NCBI GenBank assembly: GCA_035516255.1
Contig: DATJAL010000035.1
Span: 1-64,000 of the forward strand
DNA length: 64,000 nucleotides
Reading direction: 5' to 3'
From: Chitinivibrionales bacterium
GTDB taxonomy: Bacteria; Fibrobacterota; Chitinivibrionia; Chitinivibrionales; FEN-1185
Each line of letters starts with the position of its first letter. Within the stretch, counting starts at the first letter, position 1. Shown here piece after piece: positions 25,932 through 35,740 of this stretch. Under the pieces are notes generated by a model. That model was not told the DNA's origin. It made no database searches and saw nothing but the letters and a program-made list of their open reading frames with translations. The position numbers were made by a program, and so were the translations under genes.

Positions 25932-28280
25932 TTATTTTCCGGATATTACACCTGCCAGCGTCTTCCCCAGATCCTCTATGGTGAACGGCTTCATCACTGC
26001 GGCCTTGAAGCCGAACTCCTGCGGGTTCGACATGACCGGATCGTCGGAATAGCCGCTCGTGGCGATGGCCTTGACGGACGCGTCTATCCCGAGGAGCTCC
26101 GCGATCACCTGCTTGCCCCCGAACCCGCCGGGGATGGTGAGGTCGAGGATCACCGCATCGAACGGCATGCCGGCTTTTTCTGCGTCCTTGTAGCGGCGGA
26201 TGGCGTCGTTGCCGCTCTGCGCGGTCGCGACCCTGTATCCCAGCGCCCCCAGAACGCTGTACAGGGCGTCGAGCACGTAGGTCTCGTCGTCCATGATAAG
26301 GATGTTTCCGCTGCCCTTGGTGATTCCGCCCCTCTCAGGCGCCGCGACGCTTGCCTGCGCGCCCGAAGCCGGCAGATAAATGGTGACAGCGGTGCCGGCA
26401 CCGGGCTCGGACGAAACGTCAATAGATCCGTCGTGTTTTTTAATGATCGAATACGCGATGGTGAGGCCCAGGCCGCTTCCTTTCTCCTTTGTGGTGAAAA
26501 ACGGGTCGAAAATTCTTGCAAGATCCTGTTTGTCAATGCCAACACCGGTGTCGCGGACGGTGATCTTCACATAATCTCCCTGTTTCAATTGGAGCTTGCC
26601 GTCGCCGGCAAGGTGAACGTTTTCAGCAGCTATGAAGACGGTGCCGCCGCCCGGCATTGCCTGCTGGGCGTTGATAAGAATGTTATCGAAGACCTCGCTC
26701 AACTGCCCGGAGTCCACCTCGCAGGCCCAGAGCCCTTCGGGCATTACCAGTTCCGGCCTCACATTAGTGCCCGAAAGCACAAAGGCGGCGACATCGGCCA
26801 GCAATTCGGAAACGGACGCGAGCCGCCGCACCGGCGCGCCTCCCTTGGAGAAGGTGAGCAGCTGCTGCGCGAGGGACTTGGCCTGTCCGAACACCACCAT
26901 GGCTTTGTCAAGATTTTCCTTTACGTCCTTGTTGTCCCTGCCGTACTCCCGCGCGAGGCCGACATATCCGAAAATGCCGGCCAGCAGGTTGTTGAAATCG
27001 TGGGCGATGCCGCCCGCGAGAAGGCCGAGGGACTCAAGGTGCTCAGCCTTTCTTATCTCCTTCTCCATTTTCTGACGTTCGGTAATATCCTCGGTGTGCA
27101 CCATGACAAGGTCGGGTTCCACGAACACGTAGGTGACCGCAAGCCGCTTGTCCTTCTTTGCAAAGCGGAAACGCAGCGACATCTCCCGGCGTATCACGGT
27201 TTTTTCCGCCAGGCAGCGGTTCATGTCTTCGATGATTTGCGGCTCGTCGCCATACATTTCCTCAAGCGCAATGCCAAGCATGTGCGACACCTCGCCGCCG
27301 GTGATCTTGTGCGCGGAATCGTTGTAATCGACAAGGATGAGCGAATTACCGGTTTTTTGCCAGGTATAGGTGGGAACCGGAAAGCTCTTATACTGCGTGC
27401 GTGCCTTCCGGTCGCTTTCGCGCAGGGCCTCTTCGGCGCGTTTGCGGCCGGAGACGTCCTTGAAAATCGCCGCAACCTGGAAAATCTCCCCCGGCCTGAG
27501 ATAGACCGGGAACACCGTGAGCTCCACGATCAGCCCGCCGTCCGAGCCGCCGCATTCTTCACCACGTTTTCCAGGGGAAACCGCAATTTCAGGGATGAGC
27601 ACGGTGGTGCCGGAAAATGCTTTTTTTAATTCTGCAAGCACGCCGGGTTCGGCGGTGAGGGGCACTTTTAAGATATTCATTTTTCCGACAACGATGTCAT
27701 CGGAGGGAATCTTGAACAGGTCCAGAAACGATGTATTGACGATCACCGCGGTGCCGTCGGGCGAGCACACCAGCACCGGAAACGGCATCTGCTGCACGGT
27801 CTGCCTGAAACGTGCCTCGCTCTCCTTGAGGGCGCGCTCCACGAGTTTTTGCTCGGTAACGTCGCGGATGATGCCGAGCACCGACACAACGTCGCCGTCG
27901 CTCTGTTTCATGGGATATAGCGAGCCCTCCACCCAGAGGTTGCCCGGCGGGAGCAGGAAGGGCGGGTTATTGGAAAGAATTTGGCCGGTGGCGAACGCCT
28001 TTTGGATGAGCATGGAATGATGGTGCGCCACATCGGGCGGCATGCAGTCGGAAAACGTCTTCCCCACAAGCTCGGCCGGTGGCTTTCCCATGATTTTCGA
28101 CGCGGTGGTATTGACAAAGAGAAACTTCCCATCTCTATCCACGATGAAAACCATGTCGGCGGACGCATCGAGCAGCAGCCGGTTCCGCTCGGTCATAAAG
28201 GCAAGTTCAGCCTCAAGCCGCGCAACGGTCAACTTTAACTGGTCGGTATCGTCGTCTTTTTTGGACCGTCTCTTATTCAT
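25932..28280 (-). CDS. Hybrid histidine kinase: three PAS domains, HisKA/HATPase, receiver
   Basis: A soluble sensor kinase of about 782 residues with no membrane segment. Numbering from the GTG at 28289: PAS 1 at about 35-145, PAS 2 at 160-285, PAS 3 at 295-405, phospho-acceptor His430 in GGIAHDFNNLL, HATPase_c at about 520-650 with NILINAQQAM (N box), DTGVGI (G1) and GSGLGL (G2), and a C-terminal receiver at about 664-785 with acceptor Asp716 (AVILDLTIPGG) and Lys in MKPF. The receiver has no output domain, so the signal passes by phosphorelay or the receiver tunes the kinase. The ATG at 28280 has GGGGTG upstream; a GTG three codons earlier is the alternative. No cognate regulator is adjacent. 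Confidence 0.93.
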   Translation of the reverse strand: MNKRRSKKDDDTDQLKLTVARLEAELAFMTERNRLLLDASADMVFIVDRDGKFLFVNTTASKIMGKPPAELVGKTFSDCMPPDVAHHHSMLIQKAFATGQILSNNPPFLLPPGNLWVEGSLYPMKQSDGDVVSVLGIIRDVTEQKLVERALKESEARFRQTVQQMPFPVLVCSPDGTAVIVNTSFLDLFKIPSDDIVVGKMNILKVPLTAEPGVLAELKKAFSGTTVLIPEIAVSPGKRGEECGGSDGGLIVELTVFPVYLRPGEIFQVAAIFKDVSGRKRAEEALRESDRKARTQYKSFPVPTYTWQKTGNSLILVDYNDSAHKITGGEVSHMLGIALEEMYGDEPQIIEDMNRCLAEKTVIRREMSLRFRFAKKDKRLAVTYVFVEPDLVMVHTEDITERQKMEKEIRKAEHLESLGLLAGGIAHDFNNLLAGIFGYVGLAREYGRDNKDVKENLDKAMVVFGQAKSLAQQLLTFSKGGAPVRRLASVSELLADVAAFVLSGTNVRPELVMPEGLWACEVDSGQLSEVFDNILINAQQAMPGGGTVFIAAENVHLAGDGKLQLKQGDYVKITVRDTGVGIDKQDLARIFDPFFTTKEKGSGLGLTIAYSIIKKHDGSIDVSSEPGAGTAVTIYLPASGAQASVAAPERGGITKGSGNILIMDDETYVLDALYSVLGALGYRVATAQSGNDAIRRYKDAEKAGMPFDAVILDLTIPGGFGGKQVIAELLGIDASVKAIATSGYSDDPVMSNPQEFGFKAAVMKPFTIEDLGKTLAGVISGK

Positions 28281-28695
28281 CAAAGACACCCCGAAAAACC
28301 CTAGGTTTATTTATTACTTTATTTTACTATAGCGTTTAAAACTTCGTCTTGTACTCGAGAAATTAACACACGAATCAAGTGGAAAAAAAATCCTGTTGTG
28401 ATGGCAAGAAGAAAATCAGTTGGTACGCAACGGACGGTTTTGTTTATAATATAGTAGTTAGTCTCCATCAAATTGCATTTTTTAAACTTCGGCCCTTTCT
28501 TTTGCGACTATAATTTCTAGTAACTGCGTGTTGGAATAAAAAGGAATTTTAACCCTTTTTTATATTGAAACAATACTTGCCATAACGTTATAATGAATAT
28601 AGAACTGAGGGATACTTGCCAAATAAATTTTAAACGCTTAACAAATTTAAAAATAAACCTCCTTCATCGTTTTATTATTTTAAGGAGGATTGACT
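28281..28695. other. AT-rich divergent regulatory region
   Basis: About 415 bp between the kinase (minus) and the fibro-slime gene (plus). It is markedly AT-rich compared with the flanking genes and holds the promoter listed separately. No gene or RNA is recognised; the kinase promoter should also be here. Confidence 0.5.
28565..28594 (+). promoter_or_regulatory. Sigma70-type promoter of the fibro-slime gene
   Basis: TTGAAA (28565-28570), an 18-bp spacer and a perfect TATAAT (28589-28594). Transcription would start near 28601, leaving an untranslated leader of about 95 nt that ends in AAGGAGG 7 nt before the ATG. Assigned by eye from box sequence and spacing. Confidence 0.6.
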
Positions 28696-31600
28696 ATGAA
28701 AACAATTCTGCGGCAAATAGCACAACCCTTGGTTATCGCCCTCCTATTGGCGTTAATGTCAGCCACTTCCGTATATAGCGTGCATTATCCTGATACGATT
28801 TGGATGAAAGTGATCTTCTACGACTTCAAAGCAGACGGTTCAAACCCAAACTTCCAGGCTTGCAACCCCGGTTATAAGGCTGGCATGATCCAAAGCTATC
28901 TCGATTCTTGGAGAAAACCTGTTTTCAAGGCAGACCTTGCATGCAATGACAGGGTCGGAGAATGGTTCAGGGCAAGCGGGCAGAACGGTCCCGACACGCC
29001 GGCCACGCAATTCATTTATGACCCCGTGCAAAAGGAATGGACCTGGACCGGTCTTGTCAACTACGCTCCGGGCGGCGTGACGCGGCCGTACGAATGGGTT
29101 GGTCCGGATTTCAATCCCTCGTACGCGATGGCGGACATCATCATGTTCGACTCGCTGCCGTTCCAGCTCATCGACAGCGTGAAGGGCATGTACCAGTACA
29201 ACAACCAGCAGTTTTTCCTGCTTGACGGAAAAGGATGGGGCACCCAGCCTGCCGGGTCGGGCCACAATTTCTCCTTTACCATGGAGCTCCACACCACCTT
29301 CACCTACACCGGAGGAGAGGTCTTCCGGTTTACCGGCGACGACGATGTGTGGGCGTTCATCAACGGCCAGCTCGCCATGGACATCGGCGGCGTGCACTCG
29401 GCGCGAAGCGACTCGATCATCCTCGACAATGCGGCATCGAAGCTCAATTTACAAATCGGAAAAACCTATAACTTCGATTTCTTCTACGCCGAGCGCCACA
29501 CCACCGCCTCCACCATCCGCATCCAAACCGACCTGTTCAAGCCGCGGCCGGCCGGCATCATCGTCCGGCCCGACACCCTGCCCGTGAACCCACGCGATAC
29601 GGGTATCACCGTCAGGGATACCACGCTCACGGCCGGACAGTGCGTGAAATTCACCTTGCACATCGTGGACGACACGCTCGGCCTGCGGCCTGAATACGAC
29701 TCGCTGATCCAGTGGGAAATCTTCGACTCCATGGGCAATAAGATCAGCTTCGACACGGTAAGCGACACCAACCACCTGTGCGTGACCAAGGCGTACGGCT
29801 GCATCAAGATAAGGCTCACCTTCGTAGATCCGGAAGACGCCACGAACATCATCCGCGACTCCATCCAGTTGTGCGTGCAGCACGGGTCCGCAAGCCATCT
29901 GCTGATCGAGAGCAGTCCGCTGGCTTCCTCGAGCCCGCGCAACGACAATCCGCTCAGAACCCTTACCATCCCGGCGACCGCGGCCAAAGACACGGTGTAC
30001 GCCGTTCTCCGCGACCCGTACGGCAACTTTGTGTCGCCGTCACAGCATACGGCCTGGACTATTATTTCCGGTGCGTCAATTGTTTCTATAGCGGGAGGCA
30101 ACGCCGCGCTCGGCGCGGGCATCATCACCAAGGTGGGGCCCGCCGGCGATGCATGGATCGTGGCGAGCGACTCAACCAACCCGCAGTACCACGACACGCT
30201 CCACGTGATCGTGTCGGACATCGCGTACGATTCGGTGCGAGTCGTGACCGGCCAAGGCGGCCAGAAAACCAAGATCACCAGCCTTACCATCAACATCGGC
30301 CAGGACACGGTACTCAGGGTCGAGGGCCACCGCATCGACGGGCTCGGCGACCATGGGTGGCAGACGGTAAGCGGTTCCTGGACCATGTCGGCCTCGCTGC
30401 GCTCGCAGACCGCGCCGCCCGCATCGGACAGCGTTTGGAGCTTTACGCCGAGCGACACGGGGCACGGTACCATCACGGTGAGCTGGGGAACACTCAACTG
30501 CAACGTGACGGTCGTTGTGCAGCCGGGCCAGCCCACCACCATGGTGATCTATCCCAACGACGGCCAGCCCGGGGCGCAGTACGACAACGCACCGTATCTC
30601 ACGTCCACCACCTACCGGTATCAGGCCGGCACCGCCATTCCGCTCTCGGCAAAGCTGTTCGACCCCATCAACGTGTGGCTGAGCGCGTACGAGACCACTC
30701 CGGCCCTGTCGAACCTGATTACGTGGCAGGTGGTTGACTCGGCCACCGGCACCTTTACGCCCGCGATGGGATCGTTGAGCACGCCAACCGGCCACCGTAC
30801 CTTGTTCACACCCACCATGGCGTTCAGGACCTACCTCATCACCGCGACTTTTGCTCAGGGCGCGATACGGCTGCAATATACCGTGCGGTTCGGCGTCGCA
30901 GCGGGCACGCCCGCTCATATCGTTATTGAGGCGAGCCCGGACAGTGCATCGAGCCCCAACGCCGACAACCCCATTCCCCGGGTCGACTTGCAGAGCGCAC
31001 AGACGAGCCAGCCCGTGTATGCGATCATCCGCGATTTTTACGGCAACTATATCGGCCATGCCGATTCGGCTCTGTGGTTGAGCAGGGATACTACGGTGGT
31101 GGCCGTTGCGGCCGGGCCGAGTCTCAGCCTCGGCGAAGCGACCATCACCCGCATCGCCACGGCAGCGTCGCAGACGTGGGTGGTTGCGCAGCTCGGCGCC
31201 ATGATTGATTCGGTTCAAGTGCGCGTCACCGACATCACCTACGATGCGGTGAAAATCATGGTGAACTCAAACGGCCTCAAGGACGTCGACACCCTCGTAC
31301 TGCGCACCGACCAGGACACCACGCTGTACGCGCTGGGCCAGCGTTCCGATACCAAGAACTGGACAAGCGTGTCCGTGGCGTGGCAGAATTCAGGGGTGGT
31401 CACGAACCCGGCGGCGCCGGCGCTCGCGAGCATGTTCACGTTCAAGCCCGTGTCACCCAACAGCGGCATGATCATGATCAGCACAATAGGCACGGGCGGC
31501 ATAACGGTACGCGATACCGTTGTTGTGGTGTTTCTCCCCGGACTCGCGCAGAAACTTGAACTCTATGACAAGCCGGGCCAGCCCCTGCCCGCGGACAAAT

Positions 31601-34600
31601 ATCCTGATCCGACCGTCAACGACACCGTCGTCGCGGGCACGCCCTTGCCGCTCTATGCCAAAGTCTTCGACCAAAACAACGTGTGGCTGAGCCAGTACGA
31701 GCAGAACCCGAGCAGCATCACCTGGCGCGTGCAGGAGCTTGCCGGAAGCCCGCCCACGGGCACGCTTCTGTCAAGCCAAGGATACACCACCACCTACACC
31801 CCCACCAAGGCGTACAACACGGTCTATGTGGTTGCGGAGCTTGCGGTGGGCGGCAACCTTATTTCCGACATGGTCAAGATCTATGTCAAGCCGGCGGCGC
31901 TCAACCATGTGGTGATCGAGGCGAGCCCGGACAGGACCGCCAGCCCGAATGCGGACAATCCCATCGGCAACATCGTTTTCGGCCCGGCCGACACGGTTCG
32001 CTACGCGTACGCGGTGCTGCGCGATGTTTACGGCAACTACATCAGCGCCTATACGCAGGGCATCTGGCAGAGCCTTGACACCACTCTTGTCAAGGCGGCA
32101 ACCGGATTCGCGGCAAACGGCGAAGGCGTCATCACCAGAAAGGGAAACGCCGGCGACACGCGGGTCGTTGTCCATTCAGCCGACTTCTCGCTCGCCGACA
32201 CGGTGGAGGTGCGGCTCAACAATATTTCCTACGATTCGCTGAGGATCGTGATCGGCGATTCGAGCAGCATCAGCCAGCTTGTGCTGCGCACCGACCAGGA
32301 TACCACGCTTTGGGTCCAGGGCAAGCGCTCCGACAATCACGCCTGGGAATACGTGCCTGCAAACTGGAAGCTTGCCGGCTCAATAACCACCAACCCGACG
32401 CCTCCGCAATCGTCGATCAACTGGGCGTTCGCGCCGCTCGACACCGGCAGCGGGATCGTCGTGGTGACCATGGGAACTTCGGTGCCCGACACGGTGCGGG
32501 TCTCCTTCCAGGTGGGCCTCCCCTTCAGGCTCGCGCTTTATCCGGGCGCGAACCAGCCCAACCAGAACACGCCGCTGCCGAGTCCCGTTTCTGCCATCGC
32601 GGTCGCGGCGGGCGACACCTTCATGATGGTCGCGCGCGTACTTGACGCAAACGGAAACTGGCTGAGCCAGTACGCGAACGTGTCCGCGCCCATCTCCTGG
32701 TGGATCGAGCAGCTTTCGGGCAATCCCGCCACCGACAGCCTCATCAATACCGCGGGATACCTGAGCTCGTTCCGGTCGACGCGCGCCTACAACAACGTGT
32801 ACGTCATCGCGCAGTTCAAACTCGGCGCAAAGGAATGCAGCGATACGGTGCAGATCTCGGTGACGGCAGGACAGGCCTATCACCTGGTAGTGGAGCCCAA
32901 TTCAAACTGGCAGAGCAGCCCCAATCACGACAATCCGATCGACAGCATCACCCTGCTTTCAAACCAGAAGACCGCGTCGGTGTACGCCGTCATACGGGAC
33001 CGGTTCGGCAACTTTGTGGATTACTCGCACCACACCCTTTGGACCGCGGCCGATACGGCGGTGGCGCACGTCGAGGACGGCGTCACGAGCGTGGGCGAAG
33101 GCGTGATCTCGCGCAGCACGGGGCCCGGCAGCCGCACCATTGTTCAGGCGGTCGACCTTGACAATACGCAACTCACCGATTCGGTGGTCGTCACCATCGC
33201 CAACTACTACTACGAGCGCCTGCGCATCGTGGTCGGCGATTCCACCGACATCGATTCGCTCTTTCTTACCACCAACGACGACACCACGCTGCGGATCATG
33301 GGCCTGCGCTCCGACTCAAAAACCTGGGAATACACCTATGCAAAGTGGCAAGTATCGGGCACGCTTTCGATGTCGCCCTCCGCGCCCGACCAGGCGGCCG
33401 CATGGACGTTCTATCCCTCGGCGGCGGGCAGCGGAAAAATCCGCGTCACCATGGGCATGGATTCGATAACGACCCCTGACACGGTTCGCGCCCTGTTCAT
33501 CGAGGGGCCGCCCATCGTCATTCATTTCGACATCATCACGCCGCCGGAGAAGCTGATCGCGGGCGACACCATGCTTGCCGTGGTGAGGATCCAGAACCGG
33601 ACGGGCCTCATCGCCGGCAAGTACTGCTACGGCTCGGGCTCCACGCGCGACCCCGCCGTGTTCCAGACCCTTTTGGGCAGCGGCACGCGGCCGCCGGCGG
33701 TCATTGTCGTTGACGGAACAGAAAATCTGCTCAACCAATTCCCCGCCGATTCCATCAAGAACGACGAATGCTTTACGGACGGCCTCGACACCGTGAAGGT
33801 GGTACTGTATAACGCGCCGTACAACACGGACAGCGTGCAACAGCTGTTTGTAAAGCTCGGGAGCCTCACCGCGGCCACCAACGGATTCAACCTGCTTCCC
33901 GCCGCCCTGCGCGCCGTCGCGCTGCAGGACTTTTCGGGCAACGACATCGGCGATTCCATCACGCTCGTCGCACCTTCGGAATCAAAAGGCATCATGGCCG
34001 TGGGCTTCGACCGGTTCGGCAACGAGCGGGGCATCGAATACTGCGACTGGACCGCCACCGGCTCCCTACACACGATCACGAATGCGCAGCATGTGTACCG
34101 CATTTATTATCCGTCGGGCGACATCCAGATCAACGAGCAGGGTAAAATCATCGCGATCTCGGACGACACGAGCGGCGGCGTCCGCGGCGACAGCGTATTT
34201 GTAAGGATCACCGCACCGCCCGCGCGGCTCGTGTCCGCCGTGACCCGTGACGTTTCGGGCAACGGCCTGCTTGACGAGATCGTGCTGCATTTCAGCAGAA
34301 AGGTCACCATCCAGGCAAGCACGGCGTTCACGGTGTCGTACAACGGTACCGTATTCGCGGTCGACAGTGTGAGCAAGCCGGCCGCCGACTCCGATACCGT
34401 GTTCACGCTCTACCTTGTTGAACAGCAGACCACCGACCCGCAGAGCGCGTGGCTGCCGTCGGTGGTCATCAGGGGCATGCCCGACATCGGCGGCGGCGAC
34501 AGCGTGCTTGCCCAGGACGGCGCGGGCCCGGTGGTATGGAGCGTGACCAAGACCATCACCAGCCTCGGCGACCGGAAACAGGACCTGATCACCGTGGTGC

Positions 34601-35334
34601 TGAGCGAGCCCATCGTGTCCCGCAACGGCAACATGCTCTCGGCATCGATTACGCCCAAGCAGATGTTCAACGTGTGGACCATCACCAACACAGGGGACAC
34701 GGTCATTGTCGCTTCGTTCCTCGACAGCATCTCGTCGATGTTCAAGATCAGCAACGACGGCCGCACCGTGCAGTTCTACATGGCAAACGGCAATGACCTC
34801 ACCGACCGTCAGCTCATCAACCTGCGCAGCGACACGCCCGCGGTTGCGGATGGCTCCCCGAACCTCAACACGCCCGTGCCGCTCAACCAGCGCGTGTCCG
34901 TCAAGATACACACCGACCTGCCCGAGCTTGTGCTCATCGTGCCCAACCCGTCAAAGCCGTGCCTCAACCGCCAGAATGCGGGCACGCTCGTGTGCGCCTA
35001 CAATCCGCTCGCGCGAAACTGGGTGCGCTTTGACCAGGCGGGCGTGCTCATGACCTTCAAGCTCATGCCGCTTTCGGGTTCCACTGAAAAAATCAGGGCG
35101 CGGCTCATGATTTACGACGCCATCGGCAACCTGGTGAACTCCGCGAGCAGCGACGACATCGTTCCGCCCGATTGGCGGACCGGCGCGACCACCGCGCACG
35201 ACATGGACCTGTACTGGAACGGCACGAACCAGCAGGGCATGAGCGTAGCGACGGGGCTGTACAAGGTGTTCATCTTCCTTGATAATGACACACAGAAGAG
35301 AAGGCTGAACGGGACCATTGGAATAACGAGATAA
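28696..35334 (+). CDS. Giant secreted fibro-slime domain protein with four long internal repeats
   Basis: 2,212 residues plus stop, with a signal peptide (about 1-28). Residues about 35-285 form a fibro-slime domain (TIGR02148 type, PA14-like): WMKVIFYDFKADG, PFQLIDS, FTGDDDVWAFINGQLAMDIGG, HSARSDSIIL and FDFFYAERHTTAS. Four repeats of 325-340 residues follow, each opening H(L/I/V)(V/L)IE-type + SSP(N/R)xDNPI and containing YAVxRDxYGN and a later YDSxRIV strand; they start at 29896, 30916, 31906 and 32881. The C-terminus has bacterial-Ig-like regions and a FlgD-like sorting-type domain (RLMIYDAIGNLVN, GLYKVFIFLDND). AAGGAGG lies 7 nt before the ATG at 28696; a TTG two codons earlier is open too. 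Likely a cell-surface or slime/adhesion protein. Confidence 0.88.
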   Translation: MKTILRQIAQPLVIALLLALMSATSVYSVHYPDTIWMKVIFYDFKADGSNPNFQACNPGYKAGMIQSYLDSWRKPVFKADLACNDRVGEWFRASGQNGPDTPATQFIYDPVQKEWTWTGLVNYAPGGVTRPYEWVGPDFNPSYAMADIIMFDSLPFQLIDSVKGMYQYNNQQFFLLDGKGWGTQPAGSGHNFSFTMELHTTFTYTGGEVFRFTGDDDVWAFINGQLAMDIGGVHSARSDSIILDNAASKLNLQIGKTYNFDFFYAERHTTASTIRIQTDLFKPRPAGIIVRPDTLPVNPRDTGITVRDTTLTAGQCVKFTLHIVDDTLGLRPEYDSLIQWEIFDSMGNKISFDTVSDTNHLCVTKAYGCIKIRLTFVDPEDATNIIRDSIQLCVQHGSASHLLIESSPLASSSPRNDNPLRTLTIPATAAKDTVYAVLRDPYGNFVSPSQHTAWTIISGASIVSIAGGNAALGAGIITKVGPAGDAWIVASDSTNPQYHDTLHVIVSDIAYDSVRVVTGQGGQKTKITSLTINIGQDTVLRVEGHRIDGLGDHGWQTVSGSWTMSASLRSQTAPPASDSVWSFTPSDTGHGTITVSWGTLNCNVTVVVQPGQPTTMVIYPNDGQPGAQYDNAPYLTSTTYRYQAGTAIPLSAKLFDPINVWLSAYETTPALSNLITWQVVDSATGTFTPAMGSLSTPTGHRTLFTPTMAFRTYLITATFAQGAIRLQYTVRFGVAAGTPAHIVIEASPDSASSPNADNPIPRVDLQSAQTSQPVYAIIRDFYGNYIGHADSALWLSRDTTVVAVAAGPSLSLGEATITRIATAASQTWVVAQLGAMIDSVQVRVTDITYDAVKIMVNSNGLKDVDTLVLRTDQDTTLYALGQRSDTKNWTSVSVAWQNSGVVTNPAAPALASMFTFKPVSPNSGMIMISTIGTGGITVRDTVVVVFLPGLAQKLELYDKPGQPLPADKYPDPTVNDTVVAGTPLPLYAKVFDQNNVWLSQYEQNPSSITWRVQELAGSPPTGTLLSSQGYTTTYTPTKAYNTVYVVAELAVGGNLISDMVKIYVKPAALNHVVIEASPDRTASPNADNPIGNIVFGPADTVRYAYAVLRDVYGNYISAYTQGIWQSLDTTLVKAATGFAANGEGVITRKGNAGDTRVVVHSADFSLADTVEVRLNNISYDSLRIVIGDSSSISQLVLRTDQDTTLWVQGKRSDNHAWEYVPANWKLAGSITTNPTPPQSSINWAFAPLDTGSGIVVVTMGTSVPDTVRVSFQVGLPFRLALYPGANQPNQNTPLPSPVSAIAVAAGDTFMMVARVLDANGNWLSQYANVSAPISWWIEQLSGNPATDSLINTAGYLSSFRSTRAYNNVYVIAQFKLGAKECSDTVQISVTAGQAYHLVVEPNSNWQSSPNHDNPIDSITLLSNQKTASVYAVIRDRFGNFVDYSHHTLWTAADTAVAHVEDGVTSVGEGVISRSTGPGSRTIVQAVDLDNTQLTDSVVVTIANYYYERLRIVVGDSTDIDSLFLTTNDDTTLRIMGLRSDSKTWEYTYAKWQVSGTLSMSPSAPDQAAAWTFYPSAAGSGKIRVTMGMDSITTPDTVRALFIEGPPIVIHFDIITPPEKLIAGDTMLAVVRIQNRTGLIAGKYCYGSGSTRDPAVFQTLLGSGTRPPAVIVVDGTENLLNQFPADSIKNDECFTDGLDTVKVVLYNAPYNTDSVQQLFVKLGSLTAATNGFNLLPAALRAVALQDFSGNDIGDSITLVAPSESKGIMAVGFDRFGNERGIEYCDWTATGSLHTITNAQHVYRIYYPSGDIQINEQGKIIAISDDTSGGVRGDSVFVRITAPPARLVSAVTRDVSGNGLLDEIVLHFSRKVTIQASTAFTVSYNGTVFAVDSVSKPAADSDTVFTLYLVEQQTTDPQSAWLPSVVIRGMPDIGGGDSVLAQDGAGPVVWSVTKTITSLGDRKQDLITVVLSEPIVSRNGNMLSASITPKQMFNVWTITNTGDTVIVASFLDSISSMFKISNDGRTVQFYMANGNDLTDRQLINLRSDTPAVADGSPNLNTPVPLNQRVSVKIHTDLPELVLIVPNPSKPCLNRQNAGTLVCAYNPLARNWVRFDQAGVLMTFKLMPLSGSTEKIRARLMIYDAIGNLVNSASSDDIVPPDWRTGATTAHDMDLYWNGTNQQGMSVATGLYKVFIFLDNDTQKRRLNGTIGITR
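29896..33530 (+). repeat. Four tandem repeats, about 1 kb each, within the fibro-slime gene
   Basis: Repeat starts marked by the His codon of the H-x-V-IE-x-SP motif are at 29896, 30916, 31906 and 32881, so the periods are 1,020, 990 and 975 bp. Protein identity between units is clear at the start block and at the TDQDTTL.. / W..V / PDTV.V positions, lower elsewhere, indicating old duplications rather than recent copy-number change. Confidence 0.75.
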
Positions 35335-35740
35335 TTTTTAAAATATAATAATCATGGCGCCTGCCGGTCGACGTTACCGTGCCTGTGATAATAAATAAAC
35401 TTCTAAAATAACCATGCAACCTCAGCGGTATGCCGCTTCGCGGCGATAAAAATCCGTTAGAGATTTTTAGTTGCTTTCATATTCTTAACAGGCCCCGATT
35501 GTTAGAGCATATCAATAGCTATAATGTTTTCTTTTTCCGCCGTGTAGAGTTGGACCTGCCGAGGATGGATCGCCAGCCACCCGGGATTCCGCGAACCACA
35601 GGACTCCGGCGCCAAAGAGGGGTGTGCCCCCGGATCGCCGACGCCGCGCCATGCTTTCCTTTTTGACAATGCCGCGGCGGCGGAAGCCGGGGGCCAGGGG
35701 GAGACTTCCCCCACCATATCTTGGATATTATATTATACCC
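35335..35740. other. Intergenic region with GC-rich patch upstream of metF
   Basis: The first 250 bp are AT-rich with a small hairpin (GCCGC-TTC-GCGGC, 35432-35444). From about 35590 to 35715 the sequence changes to very GC-rich DNA with an inverted repeat GGGGGA/TCCCCC at 35697-35712 and a TTGACA at 35673. Weak open frames on both strands have no recognisable product. It could be a dispersed intergenic repeat; no second copy is in this window. Confidence 0.4.

Noticed and set aside
25881-27629. 582-codon plus-strand frame opposite the hybrid kinase
   Set aside because: It mirrors conserved PAS, kinase and receiver codons on the other strand and resembles no protein.
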